Below are positions 32,248-42,228 of a stretch of DNA of 46,822 nucleotides, one piece after another. The notes under the pieces were generated by a model that worked only from the letters and a program-made list of their open reading frames with translations, did not search any database and was not told the DNA's origin. Numbering within the stretch: the stretch's first letter is position 1; each line of letters starts with the position of its first letter. The position numbers and the translations under genes are program-made. Location of the stretch: NCBI GenBank assembly GCA_014804645.1, contig JAAUZI010000059.1:1-46822 (forward strand). The letters run 5' to 3'. The DNA comes from Lachnospiraceae bacterium. Lineage in GTDB: Bacteria > Bacillota > Clostridia > Lachnospirales > Lachnospiraceae.

Positions 32248-34440
32248 ATGTCGAGTTGGTTTGTTTATGCGGGAATATTAATTTATATGGAGATCGTGTT
32301 CCACCTGGGATGCTTTGGCCTGGTGGGAATAAATCCTGTGTTCTCTCTGGGGCTGATTGCCATGATTGCCGCCCTTCAGGCGCTTGTCAGCGGCAGTTTG
32401 CCCAGGCGAAACAGGCACAAGGCTTTCTGGATCATGACCATACTGGAATATATGGTTTTTTTTGTGCAGGCAGTGTATTTTCGGATATTCCAGCAGCCTC
32501 TGCAGATCAAGGGCATGATGTTGGGGGGAAAAGATGCGCTGACCAACTACTGGCGGGAGGCATTGACGGGACTGCTCCACACCTTGCCTCTGCTGATACT
32601 GATGGCGCTGCCGCTGGTGGGAGTGGGTTTCTGGAGATACCTTACCACCTGGGAGCTGCCCCACCTAAATTCGATCAAAAAACTGCGCATGGGGCTGATA
32701 GCGGGCGTGGCGCTGATCTACAGCGTCAGCGTCATGCAGATAGGCAATCTGCTGGATACAATGTACGCGGAGGATTACCGGGAATTTTATGACCCCTTAT
32801 CGGTGATGCAGGAAATGGGTGTGATCACCATGGTTCAGCGGGATGGCGCTTATGAGTTGGGTGAGATGGTATCATCCATGTGGGACAGGATATCGGATTC
32901 CCGTTCTGACAGGGAGGAGCCTGGGCAGCAGCTGGCCCAGGGCGGCGGAGAATCGTCGGACGCTTTGGATGAATCCGGGATGGGAGAAGGGCAGACGCCG
33001 GAATCGGAGGTGGGAACCGACCCCACAGCAGAGGTACAGGCCACTCCGGAGCCGGTGCTGGACACCTCGCCCCATGTGTGGAATCTGGACATGGATAAGC
33101 TGGTTCAGCTGTCTCAGGACAACAAGGAGACGAAGTGGCTGGCACAATATCTGCAAGAGGTGACTCCAACCAACCGCAACGAGTATACAGGCATGTTCAA
33201 GGGATATAACCTGATCTTTTTGACGGCGGAGGGATTTTCCCCCTATGCGGTCAGGGAGGACTTGACTCCCACCCTGTACAAGATGGTGAATTCCGGTTTT
33301 GTGTTCAACAATTTCTATGTGCCTTTGTGGAGCACCAGCACCAGCGATGGAGAGTATATGAACACCACGGGGCTGATTCCTGATGGACAGCACAGTATGC
33401 GCACCAGCGCGGATAAGGATATGGCCTTTACTCTGCCCCGCTTTTTTGCCACAGAGGGGGTTTACAACTGGGCGTATCACAACAACACCCTGTCCTATTA
33501 TGACCGCCATCGGTCTCACCCCAACCTGGGCTATGATTTCAAGGCTTCCAAGCTGGGTGATCTGTCTGAGGAGGAGTATGGGGACTGGCTTTTCTATATG
33601 GAGCATGTGAACGCCTGGCCCGCCTCGGACTATGAGATGATGTTGGGGACTGTGCCGGAGTACGTAAACTTAGATCGTTTTGACGTGTATTATATGACGG
33701 TTTCCGGCCATATGTATTATACCTTTTCCGGCAACAGAATGGCCAGCTGGCACAAGGAGGAAGTGCAGGATCTGAACATGTCGGAGAATGCCCGGGCCTA
33801 TATCGCCTGCCATATGGAGCTGGACAAGGCCATGGCGAATCTGCTGGAGCAGCTGGAGGCCGCCGGACAGCTGGAAAACACGGTGATCTGTCTCAGTGCG
33901 GACCATTATCCCTACTCTATGACCCAGGAGGAATACCAGGAACTGGCGGGGCGGGATGTGTCTCAGGACATGGACACCTACCGCAACAGTCTGATTCTGT
34001 GGAATGCGGCTATGGAGGAGCCGATAGTGGTGGACAAGGTGTGCTGCTCTATGGACCTGCTGCCCACGCTGTTGAATCTGTTCGGCTTTGACTATGACTC
34101 CCGAATGTATGCGGGAAGGGATATTTTCTCGGATCAGGAGGGACTGGTGGTTTTCATGGACCGCAGTTTCGTGTCGGACACTGTGGCCTACAGCCGCAAG
34201 GCTCAGACTACCACATGGAAGGTGGAAATGTCACAGGAGGAGCAGGACGCCTATATGGAAATGGCAAGGCAGGACGTGAAGGATCGGTACAATTTCAGCG
34301 CCTATATTCTGCGCAACGATTACTATAGGGTAATTCGGCAGTGTCTGGACGAGGAGAAGACGGCGGATAACCCGGAGAGACCGGCAGAGGCGGTATTGCC
34401 ATGGCCCACTCCGGAGCCTGTCTCGACGCCGACACCATAA
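32248..34440 (+). CDS. LTA-synthase-family phosphoglycerol transferase-like protein
   Basis: 730 residues. Five N-terminal membrane helices (to about 170) are followed by an acidic Gly/Ser/Glu-rich linker (about 215-275) and an outside sulfatase-fold domain. Catalytic features fit LtaS: metal-binding Glu in LIFLTAEGFSPYAV, nucleophile Thr in LWSTSTSDGEYMNTTGL (about 365), HMYYTFSGNRM and the metal-binding pair in SADHYPYSMTQ. LtaS enzymes polymerise glycerol phosphate from phosphatidylglycerol onto a glycolipid anchor, which would use products of the glycolipid pathway at the start of the window. It is longer than LtaS (about 650) and ends in a Pro-rich tail, so the substrate could differ. 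Confidence 0.87.
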   Translation: MSSWFVYAGILIYMEIVFHLGCFGLVGINPVFSLGLIAMIAALQALVSGSLPRRNRHKAFWIMTILEYMVFFVQAVYFRIFQQPLQIKGMMLGGKDALTNYWREALTGLLHTLPLLILMALPLVGVGFWRYLTTWELPHLNSIKKLRMGLIAGVALIYSVSVMQIGNLLDTMYAEDYREFYDPLSVMQEMGVITMVQRDGAYELGEMVSSMWDRISDSRSDREEPGQQLAQGGGESSDALDESGMGEGQTPESEVGTDPTAEVQATPEPVLDTSPHVWNLDMDKLVQLSQDNKETKWLAQYLQEVTPTNRNEYTGMFKGYNLIFLTAEGFSPYAVREDLTPTLYKMVNSGFVFNNFYVPLWSTSTSDGEYMNTTGLIPDGQHSMRTSADKDMAFTLPRFFATEGVYNWAYHNNTLSYYDRHRSHPNLGYDFKASKLGDLSEEEYGDWLFYMEHVNAWPASDYEMMLGTVPEYVNLDRFDVYYMTVSGHMYYTFSGNRMASWHKEEVQDLNMSENARAYIACHMELDKAMANLLEQLEAAGQLENTVICLSADHYPYSMTQEEYQELAGRDVSQDMDTYRNSLILWNAAMEEPIVVDKVCCSMDLLPTLLNLFGFDYDSRMYAGRDIFSDQEGLVVFMDRSFVSDTVAYSRKAQTTTWKVEMSQEEQDAYMEMARQDVKDRYNFSAYILRNDYYRVIRQCLDEEKTADNPERPAEAVLPWPTPEPVSTPTP

Positions 34441-34476
34441 CAGCGGCGGCGTCATGTGGCAATAGTTTTTAGATTT

Positions 34477-34980
34477 TTACAGAGTTTCGTAGGCAATACT
34501 TTTGCGGGACAGATACCCAGTCAGGGCTTTGTCCCATATCGCATCAGGCTCTTTGTTCATCACAAAGGTATGATAGGCGGTGCCCGTCGTCAGTACGGCG
34601 TGGGAGCCATCGTACTTTATGGTGAGCACAAGGGCCTTTATTTGTTCCGGGGGCAGACTGCAGCTGTTGGCGGCCAGGAGCTTACTCACCGACTCCGGCT
34701 TAAGGTGCAGCACAAACTTAAAGTACAGCGGGGTATGCTTGCCCTTGATAAGCTGGAACAGCAGTCCCCTCATATCCTGCCAGAGAGCAAAATCATAGGG
34801 GCAGATATCGGAATTCTCACGCTCTTCGGAAGTGAAAAATTCCCTGTTCACATGCCCGTCTATGGTGTAGGTGTGGGCTGTGGAGACGACAGCCTCCGCC
34901 AGCAGAAAGGGATCAAAGCAATCCCCTGTCAGCAGCTGTGCCATGAAATTTTTAGTGTTGGTGATCTGTAGTGCCAGCAT
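34477..34980 (-). CDS. DUF5721-family protein
   Basis: 167 residues, soluble, no signal peptide. MLALQITNTKNFMAQLLTGDCFDPFLLAEA and the DICPYDFALWQDMRGLLFQLIKGKHTPLYFKFVLHL segment match a family known to me as DUF5721, common in Lachnospiraceae and without known function. AGGAGAG lies 9 nt before the start. It converges on the LTA-synthase-like gene with only 36 bp between stops and no clear terminator. Confidence 0.7.
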   Translation of the reverse strand: MLALQITNTKNFMAQLLTGDCFDPFLLAEAVVSTAHTYTIDGHVNREFFTSEERENSDICPYDFALWQDMRGLLFQLIKGKHTPLYFKFVLHLKPESVSKLLAANSCSLPPEQIKALVLTIKYDGSHAVLTTGTAYHTFVMNKEPDAIWDKALTGYLSRKSIAYETL

Positions 34981-35021
34981 ATGTATTATCTCTCCTGATT
35001 GTTTTTCTTGCGCTGTCTAAC

Positions 35022-35288
35022 TCATTTTAACACAAGCAGAAACACCAGCGCAAGCTCCGCAAAGAAAATCACAGGCATACCCCAGACGAAATACCAGTGT
35101 CTCGTCTTGTGGCGAAAGAGCTGCATCCCGATGATGGAGCCAAGGCTGCCGCCCAGCAGGGCAATCAGAAAGAGAGTGGCCTCGGAGATGCGCCACTGAT
35201 GGCGGATGGCTCTTTTCTTGTCTATTCCCATGCTGGAAAATCCTGCCACATTCATGCAGATCAGATATCCGATGATAAGATATTTCAT
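35022..35288 (-). CDS. DUF1294 small membrane protein
   Basis: 88 residues with three membrane helices. The pattern MGIDKKRAIRHQWRISEATLFLIALLGGSLGSIIGMQLFRHKTRH is the DUF1294 signature. Function unknown. AGGAGA lies before ATG 35288. It is 41 bp upstream of the DUF5721 gene on the same strand, so the two may form an operon. Confidence 0.9.
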   Translation of the reverse strand: MKYLIIGYLICMNVAGFSSMGIDKKRAIRHQWRISEATLFLIALLGGSLGSIIGMQLFRHKTRHWYFVWGMPVIFFAELALVFLLVLK

Positions 35289-35366
35289 ATATGTCTCCTA
35301 AACCGGAAAAACCGGAATCAAAATGATTTCCCTACTCATGCGGACTGTGTGAGGCACTATGTATGC

Positions 35367-35614
35367 AGGGCATATATAGAAAAAATTATCCCTAGTGCCC
35401 CTCACAAGTTCCCCAAAGCCGAGAAAATCTGCTTTTTCCTCATAGCTGGGGCACATACAGAAAAAATGTCCTGACAGGTCCACTTTTTTGTGATAAGTGG
35501 GGCACAGGGAGATAATTTTTTTGCATATGCCCCGTTTCCTCCTCAAAATAGGGTAAACAGAGAGGATATTATGGACAAATGGGGCACAGGGAGATATTTT
35601 TTTACATATGCCCC
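35367..35614. repeat. Cluster of four 35-nt palindromic repeats downstream of argG
   Basis: Units at 35367-35402 (reverse), 35448-35484 (reverse, degenerate), 35499-35533 (forward) and 35581-35614 (forward). The forward consensus is a GGGGCA arm, then CAGGGAGATA, a run of seven T, CATA, and a TGCCCC arm. The second and third units face each other and are joined by CCACTT/AAGTGG, making a larger palindrome. The 480-bp gap contains no gene. The second cluster lies on the other side of argG. Confidence 0.85.
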
Positions 35615-35713
35615 ATATAACCCAGGATCGGAATCAAAGGTTTGCAATTTTGCGCAAAATAGAGTACTGCACATTCCCCCCAAGTACACAGGGCCGGGGT
35701 GAGGCACAGAAAG

Positions 35714-35747
35714 AGGAGCCGTGGAAACGCTGCGGTTTCCGGCTCCT
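35714..35747 (-). terminator. Probable argG terminator
   Basis: On the minus strand AGGAGCCG-GAAAC pairs with GTTTC-CGGCTCCT (two-base bulge) about 20 nt after the argG stop, followed by a weak CTTTCT tract. Confidence 0.55.
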
Positions 35748-35768
35748 CCTGTTATCTGTGCATACAAC

Positions 35769-36986
<1,218 letters not shown>

Positions 36987-37000
36987 GTTTACCTCTTTCC

Positions 37001-37028
37001 GCATACCGCAGGGAGCCTGCGGTATTGC
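37001..37028 (-). promoter_or_regulatory. argG leader hairpin
   Basis: ATACCGCAGG-CTC-CCTGCGGTAT, a perfect 10-bp stem with a triloop, extended by GC/GC across a bulge, ends at the GCGGAAAGAGG ribosome site on the minus strand. It could stabilise the mRNA or adjust translation. Confidence 0.6.
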
Positions 37029-37061
37029 ATTCTTTTTCGCTTTTAATGTTGCACTAGGGAT

Positions 37062-37090
37062 ACTATATACTATTTCAACGGGGATTGCAA
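37062..37090 (-). promoter_or_regulatory. argG promoter
   Basis: Minus strand TTGCAA (37090-37085), 17-bp spacer, TATAGT (37067-37062). The start codon is about 75 nt downstream. Confidence 0.7.
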
Positions 37091-37098
37091 GCCCTAAA

Positions 37099-37210
37099 AT
37101 TGCATAAAATGAAAAATGTTTTTGCATATAATGTGTAAAATATGCATTAAAGTGGTAGATTTTATGCATAAATGGAATAAATATTCAAAAATAGACTTGA
37201 CGTTATGCAA
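37099..37210. promoter_or_regulatory. Cluster of TGCAT motifs upstream of argG, possible ArgR sites
   Basis: TGCAT(A/T) occurs at 37101, 37123, 37143 and 37165, with TGCAA at 37206. TGCATAT (37123-37129) and ATATGCA (37140-37146) form an inverted repeat with a 10-bp spacer. The AT-rich, partly palindromic form resembles ArgR boxes, although the classical TGAAT is replaced by TGCAT. Regulator inferred from the target gene only. Confidence 0.4.
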
Positions 37211-37386
37211 TTTGTGTGGCATGATAGGAGTACGTTGCAAGGCGAGGGCCACGCGGCGGGAGGGGAGCGCACTTGCTGGTAGGGCGGGGTCTATACAGGA
37301 AAAATGTGATTTTGTACCCTTTTTAGGCACTTAACAACCATTTCTTGCGCAAAATGGCAAAACATTGATGCTGGTTCTGGGGTATA

Positions 37387-37544
37387 GGGGCATATGCACA
37401 AAAAATATCCCCCAGTGCCCCACTTATAACAAAAAAATGGGATCTTGCAGGGTATTTTTTCTATATATGCCCCGTCACAGGAAAAAAGAGCACATTTCCC
37501 TGGTTATGTGGGGCACTGGGAAAGAATTTTTTTGTATATGCCCC
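37387..37544. repeat. Cluster of three 35-nt palindromic repeats between argG and argC
   Basis: Units at 37387-37421 (reverse), 37439-37473 (forward, left arm degenerate) and 37510-37544 (forward). Same GGGGCA...T run...TGCCCC family as at 35367-35614, and the same reverse-forward-forward order with nearly equal spacing (52 and 71 nt against 51 and 82). The rest of the argG-argC gap holds the argG and argC promoters and a TTCCCC/GGGGAA hairpin (37630-37646); no gene was found. Confidence 0.85.
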
Positions 37545-37694
37545 ACACAGTTTTTGTGAGCAGCAAAATTATATGGATTACTCGCTTGTGTTCCGGCTTA
37601 TCCAGGTTAGGATAAAAAATTGTGATAGCTTCCCCCGCATGGGGAAATAGGCAGGATTTTGGCCCCATAGCCCTTGGTATTCTACAGGAAATAG

Positions 37695-37723
37695 TTGTCT
37701 TTTAACCTAAAATAGGGTATGAT
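37695..37723 (+). promoter_or_regulatory. argC promoter
   Basis: TTGTCT (37695-37700), 17-bp spacer, TATGAT (37718-37723). A small CTGCC/GGCAG hairpin precedes the AGGAG ribosome site. Confidence 0.6.
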
Positions 37724-37811
37724 TGCAGGAGAGATAACTGGCAGTAAGAATAAGAAACAGCAGGGAATATATTTGACACGGCCTGCCAGAGCGGGCAGAT
37801 AGGAGTAAGGC

Positions 37812-38870
37812 ATGATAAAAGCAGGAATCATAGGAGCTACAGGATACGCAGGCGGCGAGCTGGTGCGTATTTTGATGGGACATAATGATGTGGAGATCAA
37901 ATGGTACGGCTCCAGAAGTTACATAGATCAGAAATATTATCAGGTTTATCAGAACATGTTCCAGATCGTGGAGGACGTGTGTAAGGACGACAATCTGGCG
38001 CTTTTGGCGGAGCAGGTGGATGTGATCTTCACAGCCACGCCCCAGGGCTTTTTGGCGGGGCTGCTGACCGAGGAGATCCTGCAAAAGGTCAAGATTGTGG
38101 ACCTGTCTGCGGATTATCGGATCAAGGACGTGAAGGTGTACGAGCAGTGGTACAAGATAGAGCATAAATCCCCTCAGTTTATAGAGGAGGCCGTCTATGG
38201 TCTGTGTGAGATCAACCGGGACAAGATAAATGACAAGACCAGACTGATCGCCAATCCCGGCTGTTACACCACTTGTTCCATCCTGACGGCATACCCTCTG
38301 GTGAAGGAGGGATTGATTGATGTGGATACATTGATTGTGGACGCCAAGTCCGGCACCTCCGGAGCAGGGCGGGGGGCCAAGGTGCCCAACCTCTACTGCG
38401 AGGTGAACGAGAACATCAAAGCCTACGGCGTGGCCAGCCACAGACACACCCCTGAGATCGAGGAGCAGCTGGGCTATGCGGCGGGGCGGCAGCTGGCGAT
38501 CAATTTTACCCCTCATTTAGTACCTATGAACCGGGGCATTCTGGTGACGGAGTACGCAAAACTGCAGCCCAAGGCGGACGGGAGTCTGCCCTCCTATGAG
38601 GAGATCAAGGCTGTATATGACAAATATTATGCCGGAGAAAAGTTTGTCCGGGTGCTGGATAAGGGCGTCTGCCCCGAGACCAAGTGGGTGGAGGGCAGCA
38701 ATTATGTGGATGTGAACTTTGTGATAGACGAGCGTACAGGCCGGATTATCATGATGGGCGCGCTGGACAATCTGGTAAAGGGTGCGGCGGGACAGGCGGT
38801 GCAGAATATGAATCTGCTCTTTGGACTGCCTGAGAGCGAGGGCCTGGAGCTGGTGCCCTGTTTCCCGTAG
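37812..38870 (+). CDS. argC: N-acetyl-gamma-glutamyl-phosphate reductase
   Basis: 352 residues. ArgC reduces N-acetylglutamyl phosphate to the semialdehyde with NADPH. The nucleotide-binding motif GIIGATGYAGGELVRIL is at residues 5-21, the catalytic cysteine is in ANPGCYTTCSI (about 155), and SGAGRGAKVPNLYCEVNENIKAYGVASHRHTPEIEEQL follows. Normal length. It reads away from argG. In many Clostridia argJ-argB-argD follow directly; here about 4.7 kb of unrelated genes intervene before argJ. Confidence 0.97.
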   Translation: MIKAGIIGATGYAGGELVRILMGHNDVEIKWYGSRSYIDQKYYQVYQNMFQIVEDVCKDDNLALLAEQVDVIFTATPQGFLAGLLTEEILQKVKIVDLSADYRIKDVKVYEQWYKIEHKSPQFIEEAVYGLCEINRDKINDKTRLIANPGCYTTCSILTAYPLVKEGLIDVDTLIVDAKSGTSGAGRGAKVPNLYCEVNENIKAYGVASHRHTPEIEEQLGYAAGRQLAINFTPHLVPMNRGILVTEYAKLQPKADGSLPSYEEIKAVYDKYYAGEKFVRVLDKGVCPETKWVEGSNYVDVNFVIDERTGRIIMMGALDNLVKGAAGQAVQNMNLLFGLPESEGLELVPCFP

Positions 38871-38947
38871 GTTTTGCGTCTTTGAAAATAGATTGCGAGG
38901 AGGGCGACTAAGCGGGGATTTGGTGAATAGAAATGAGAGGGAGAACA

Positions 38948-39718
38948 ATGAATAAAGAAATACGTTTTTTTGAGGAAATTTCATCAAATGCCCATGTTGC
39001 GCTTGATACGTTGCAATATGATGGGTGGCTCCTGCGATTTGCCAATGGACATACGAATCGGGCAAATTCAGTCAGTGCTATCTATCCTTCTACAATCAGT
39101 TTTGATGTCAAGGTTCCTTATTGTGAAGAAATCTATAAAAAGGCAAACCTGCCCTGCGTATTCAAATTGACTGAAGAGGATACCAAGCTGAACGAATATC
39201 TTGAGGCGCGCGGTTACGAGGCTGTCACGCCGACGGATGTGATGATTTTGGATCTGAAAGATAAATCTTTTCAAAAAGGAACGTGTGCTTTTTCAAAAGA
39301 ACCCACGGAGGAATGGTTAAGCGCCTACTTTGCATTTGAGGAAATTACGGATGTAACCAAACAGGAAACATTTCGTCAGATGCTTTCAAAAGTCCTTGTT
39401 GATACAATTTACTGTTCTGTGATTAAGGACGGTGAAGTGGTGGCCTGCGCATCGGCAGCTGTGGAGCAGGGGTATATGCTCCTCCAAAACGTTGTGGTCA
39501 GTCCAAAGTACCGTGGTCATGGCTATGGTCGGGCAGTCTGTGAATCCTTGATTGCTCATGCAAAAGAAAACGGCGCACACCACGCATACCTTCAAGTCGT
39601 TAAGAAAAATGCGACGGCAGTAAATTTGTATTTGAAACTAGGTTATGAGAAGGTCTATACATATTGGTATATGAAACTTCCTTTTCGGAATTGCGTACCC
39701 GTTAAAGACAGGTTATGA
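38948..39718 (+). CDS. GNAT-family N-acetyltransferase
   Basis: 256 residues. The C-terminal GNAT domain has VVSPKYRGHGYGRAVCESLIAHAKENGAHHAYLQVVKKNATAVNLYLKLGYEKVYTYWYMK, including the acetyl-CoA-binding RGHGYG. The N-terminal half resembles the two-domain type (DGWLLRFANGHTNRANSV). It transfers an acetyl group from acetyl-CoA to an unknown small molecule or peptide. ATG 38948 follows GGGAG. Base composition is more AT-rich than argC, and it is the first gene of the accessory stretch. Confidence 0.88.
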   Translation: MNKEIRFFEEISSNAHVALDTLQYDGWLLRFANGHTNRANSVSAIYPSTISFDVKVPYCEEIYKKANLPCVFKLTEEDTKLNEYLEARGYEAVTPTDVMILDLKDKSFQKGTCAFSKEPTEEWLSAYFAFEEITDVTKQETFRQMLSKVLVDTIYCSVIKDGEVVACASAAVEQGYMLLQNVVVSPKYRGHGYGRAVCESLIAHAKENGAHHAYLQVVKKNATAVNLYLKLGYEKVYTYWYMKLPFRNCVPVKDRL

Positions 39719-39752
39719 TTGCGCTAACAATTCAGGATTTACGGAGGTAAAT

Positions 39753-40601
39753 ATGAATACTATTTGGTCAGAGCATGTGCAAGGTATCATGACACTGTAT
39801 CTCAGTAGAAAGTTAAGATTTGACGATATGTTTTTTGAGCAGTATAAAAATCTGTTTCATCTGGACCATAGCGCTAAGTTGAGGATTTTGGAGATTGGCT
39901 GCGGTCCAGGAGCGCTCGCAGAATCCATGCACAGATGGTATCCCAATGCGCATATCACTGCAATCGACAGGGACAGCAATTTTATATCGTTTGCAAAAGC
40001 AAACATTGTAGGTGTTGATTTTAAAGAAGGCGACGCCACGCAACTCCCTTTCGAGGATAATTCATTTGATGTTACCATTTCCAACACGGTTCAGGAGCAT
40101 GTAGAGCCGACTGCTTTTTGGGGCGAGCAAAGGCGAGTGTTGAAATCAGGTGGCGTATGTCTGTGCCTTTCCGCACGAAAAGGGCTCCATTGTGTTGCAC
40201 CATGCCTTGAGATAACAGAAAAAGAAAAACTTTTTTGGAAGAGTTTTCAGCAATCGGAAGATGATTTGGAAAAGTTTAGTGTCTGCAGATTTCCAAAGTC
40301 TGAGTCCGAAATTCCCGCATCCATGGAGAAAAATGGTTTTACAAATGTAACAACCGGATATGCAATAATTGATCTTACTCCGGATGCTCCAAAGTATTCA
40401 ACAAAGATGGCAGAGTTAATGATTGAAGCATTACGTCAAAATGATATAGAGGCTATTCAGTCAGTTCACTCCGATCATGCCGATGAAATAATATCAGTTA
40501 TCAATTCTAAATATGATGAGCGACTCCGTCTGTACAGAGAGGGAATAAAGCAGTGGGACACATCCGTTTCTGTAACGATGATCATTCGTGGAATGAAGTG
40601 A
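39753..40601 (+). CDS. Class I SAM-dependent methyltransferase
   Basis: 282 residues. SAM-binding motif I is LRILEIGCGPGALAESM (about 44-60), motif II HITAIDRDSNFI, and the DATQLPFEDNSFDVTISNTVQEHV block (about 93-117) is the usual post-II region of UbiE/COQ5-like enzymes. The substrate is unknown. A GGAGGT site lies 7 nt before ATG. It follows the GNAT gene by 34 bp; both are AT-rich. Confidence 0.88.
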   Translation: MNTIWSEHVQGIMTLYLSRKLRFDDMFFEQYKNLFHLDHSAKLRILEIGCGPGALAESMHRWYPNAHITAIDRDSNFISFAKANIVGVDFKEGDATQLPFEDNSFDVTISNTVQEHVEPTAFWGEQRRVLKSGGVCLCLSARKGLHCVAPCLEITEKEKLFWKSFQQSEDDLEKFSVCRFPKSESEIPASMEKNGFTNVTTGYAIIDLTPDAPKYSTKMAELMIEALRQNDIEAIQSVHSDHADEIISVINSKYDERLRLYREGIKQWDTSVSVTMIIRGMK

Positions 40602-40669
40602 TAAATTTCGGTTTGTGGAACGGTAAATAGGAACACTTTTCTCAAAAGGGAGATATGAAAAAAATAAAT

Positions 40670-40707
40670 ACACATTGCAGTTTTTAAGCTGTAAAATTGC
40701 AATGTGT
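40670..40707. repeat. 10-bp inverted repeat (hairpin) after the methyltransferase gene
   Basis: ACACATTGCA (40670-40679) and TGCAATGTGT (40698-40707) are exact complements with an 18-nt loop. No T run follows on the plus strand, so terminator function is doubtful. Confidence 0.6.
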
Positions 40708-40784
40708 GTTATAAAGCAATTGGCAGACATAGACGTTTTTCACTCGTATGTCATGTAATTATGAAACAGCGGAGGAGTAAGGCC

Positions 40785-41537
40785 ATGTGTAGAAAAAACA
40801 AATGTATTAGTGTGGTCTTAGCGGGAATGGCGTTATTGTGCCTGCTCAGTGCCTGCACGGTCAATGGAAATCGTGCGGATATGGAATCTCAGAAAGTAAA
40901 TGATTCGGCGGAATATGAATTAAGTCCCGAAGATTTGCTTTCCGAAACAGACAGTGCAGGACCGCAGGTCTCTGAAAATTTAAACGATGAACAGTCAGGC
41001 AGTACTGTGGGTCAACAGGATGCAAATATGTCATCTGGAATGGAAGAAAGGTATAAAGCAATACTTTTAGAGGATGGAGGTTTTGTCAATATAGATCATA
41101 GGGATGAAGATAGAAAGTTAAACATTGAAAATATCAAAGAGGTGTTTTCGGATGAAGACTGGGTAACGGCAAGGGTAACGAAATTCACAATCCTTGATTT
41201 GGATGGAAATGGGGAAGATGAACTTGTTCTTTGGATACAGGCAAATGAAGATTTGGATTTTGGATTTGAAATTTTGTATTGTCAGGACCAGGAGGTATAC
41301 GGATTTACACTGCCATATAGAGGGTTTATGGATCTGAAGACAGACGGGACGTTCGATACTGCAGGAGGTATAGAAGATAGCGAGGATTACTATGGGGTTG
41401 GCAGACTGCGACTGTCTGAGAGAGGATATACGATTGAAGATGCATCAGATAGTGGGTCTCAAGTAGGAAAAACCAGTGCTGAATGGTATGATCTGACCCC
41501 CGATAATGTGGAATCTGCTTTTGAAAATAGGCTTTAG
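40785..41537 (+). CDS. Lipoprotein of unknown function
   Basis: 250 residues with a lipoprotein signal peptide (MCRKNKCISVVLAGMALLCLLSAC). An acidic low-complexity linker runs to about residue 85. The folded part includes FTILDLDGNGEDELVLWI (about 130-148), a calcium-binding-loop-like DLDGNGEDE motif often found in extracellular proteins of Clostridia. No enzyme family recognised. ATG 40785 is placed 7 nt after GGAGGAG. Confidence 0.8.
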   Translation: MCRKNKCISVVLAGMALLCLLSACTVNGNRADMESQKVNDSAEYELSPEDLLSETDSAGPQVSENLNDEQSGSTVGQQDANMSSGMEERYKAILLEDGGFVNIDHRDEDRKLNIENIKEVFSDEDWVTARVTKFTILDLDGNGEDELVLWIQANEDLDFGFEILYCQDQEVYGFTLPYRGFMDLKTDGTFDTAGGIEDSEDYYGVGRLRLSERGYTIEDASDSGSQVGKTSAEWYDLTPDNVESAFENRL

Positions 41538-41631
41538 TTGTCGCAAAGCAAGGATAAAGAATATCCGCGATAATGATACTTCTGAAAACGAGATAAAAAC
41601 AATGTGGCGTTTGCCAGGGAGCTGGAATGAA

Positions 41632-42129
41632 ATGAGTATCGATATCAAACCAATGGAGTCAGATGATGAGATCAGAGGAAAGGCGTATGTCCACTGGAAG
41701 GCATGGCAGGAAGCCTATGCAGGGCTGGTAGACCAGGCTTATCTGGAAAATCTCACTTTGGAAAAATGTACGGATATTGCCTTTCGCTGGCCTGACAATC
41801 TTCTTGTGGCCAAAGATGGTCAGAAGGTGGTGGGCTTTGTAGGCTATGGCACATGCGGCGATGATGCCCTGCCGGAGACCGGCGAGATATTTTCCATCTA
41901 TATTTTACAGGAATACTATGATAAAAAGATTGGCTACGCCCTGATGTCCGCCGCTGTAGAGAAACTCTCTGCATATAAAAAGATTGCAGTGTGGGTTCTT
42001 GAGGGTAATCGGCGGGCAATAAAGTTCTACGAGAGATACGGATTTCGTTTTGACGGGACCAGAAAGCAGATTATGCTGGGCACAGAGAATGTGGAAGTGC
42101 GGATGATTTTGGATGTTGACGATATATGA
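41632..42129 (+). CDS. GNAT-family N-acetyltransferase
   Basis: 165 residues, complete single GNAT domain: IRGKAYVHWKAWQEAYAGLVDQAYL near the start, VVGFVGYGTC in the central strand, EIFSIYILQEYYDKKIGYALM for the acetyl-CoA loop, and GNRRAIKFYERYGFRFDGTRKQ at the end, as in RimI/PhnO-like enzymes. The acetyl-CoA loop (YDKKIGYAL) lacks the usual Arg/Gln. Substrate unknown. The start has AGGGAG about 10 nt upstream. Confidence 0.85.
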   Translation: MSIDIKPMESDDEIRGKAYVHWKAWQEAYAGLVDQAYLENLTLEKCTDIAFRWPDNLLVAKDGQKVVGFVGYGTCGDDALPETGEIFSIYILQEYYDKKIGYALMSAAVEKLSAYKKIAVWVLEGNRRAIKFYERYGFRFDGTRKQIMLGTENVEVRMILDVDDI

Positions 42130-42228
42130 AACCCTCAACTGCACGAAGGAACAGATCAACAATTATTACAGCGCATATGCAAATTTATTATAAAATACAG
42201 TCTGCGATGACAGGGAGAGGAAAAGGAA

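Noticed and set aside
37116..37559. Small genes in the argG-argC gap
   Set aside because: The frames run through the palindromic repeats and lack ribosome binding sites; they are not credible coding regions.
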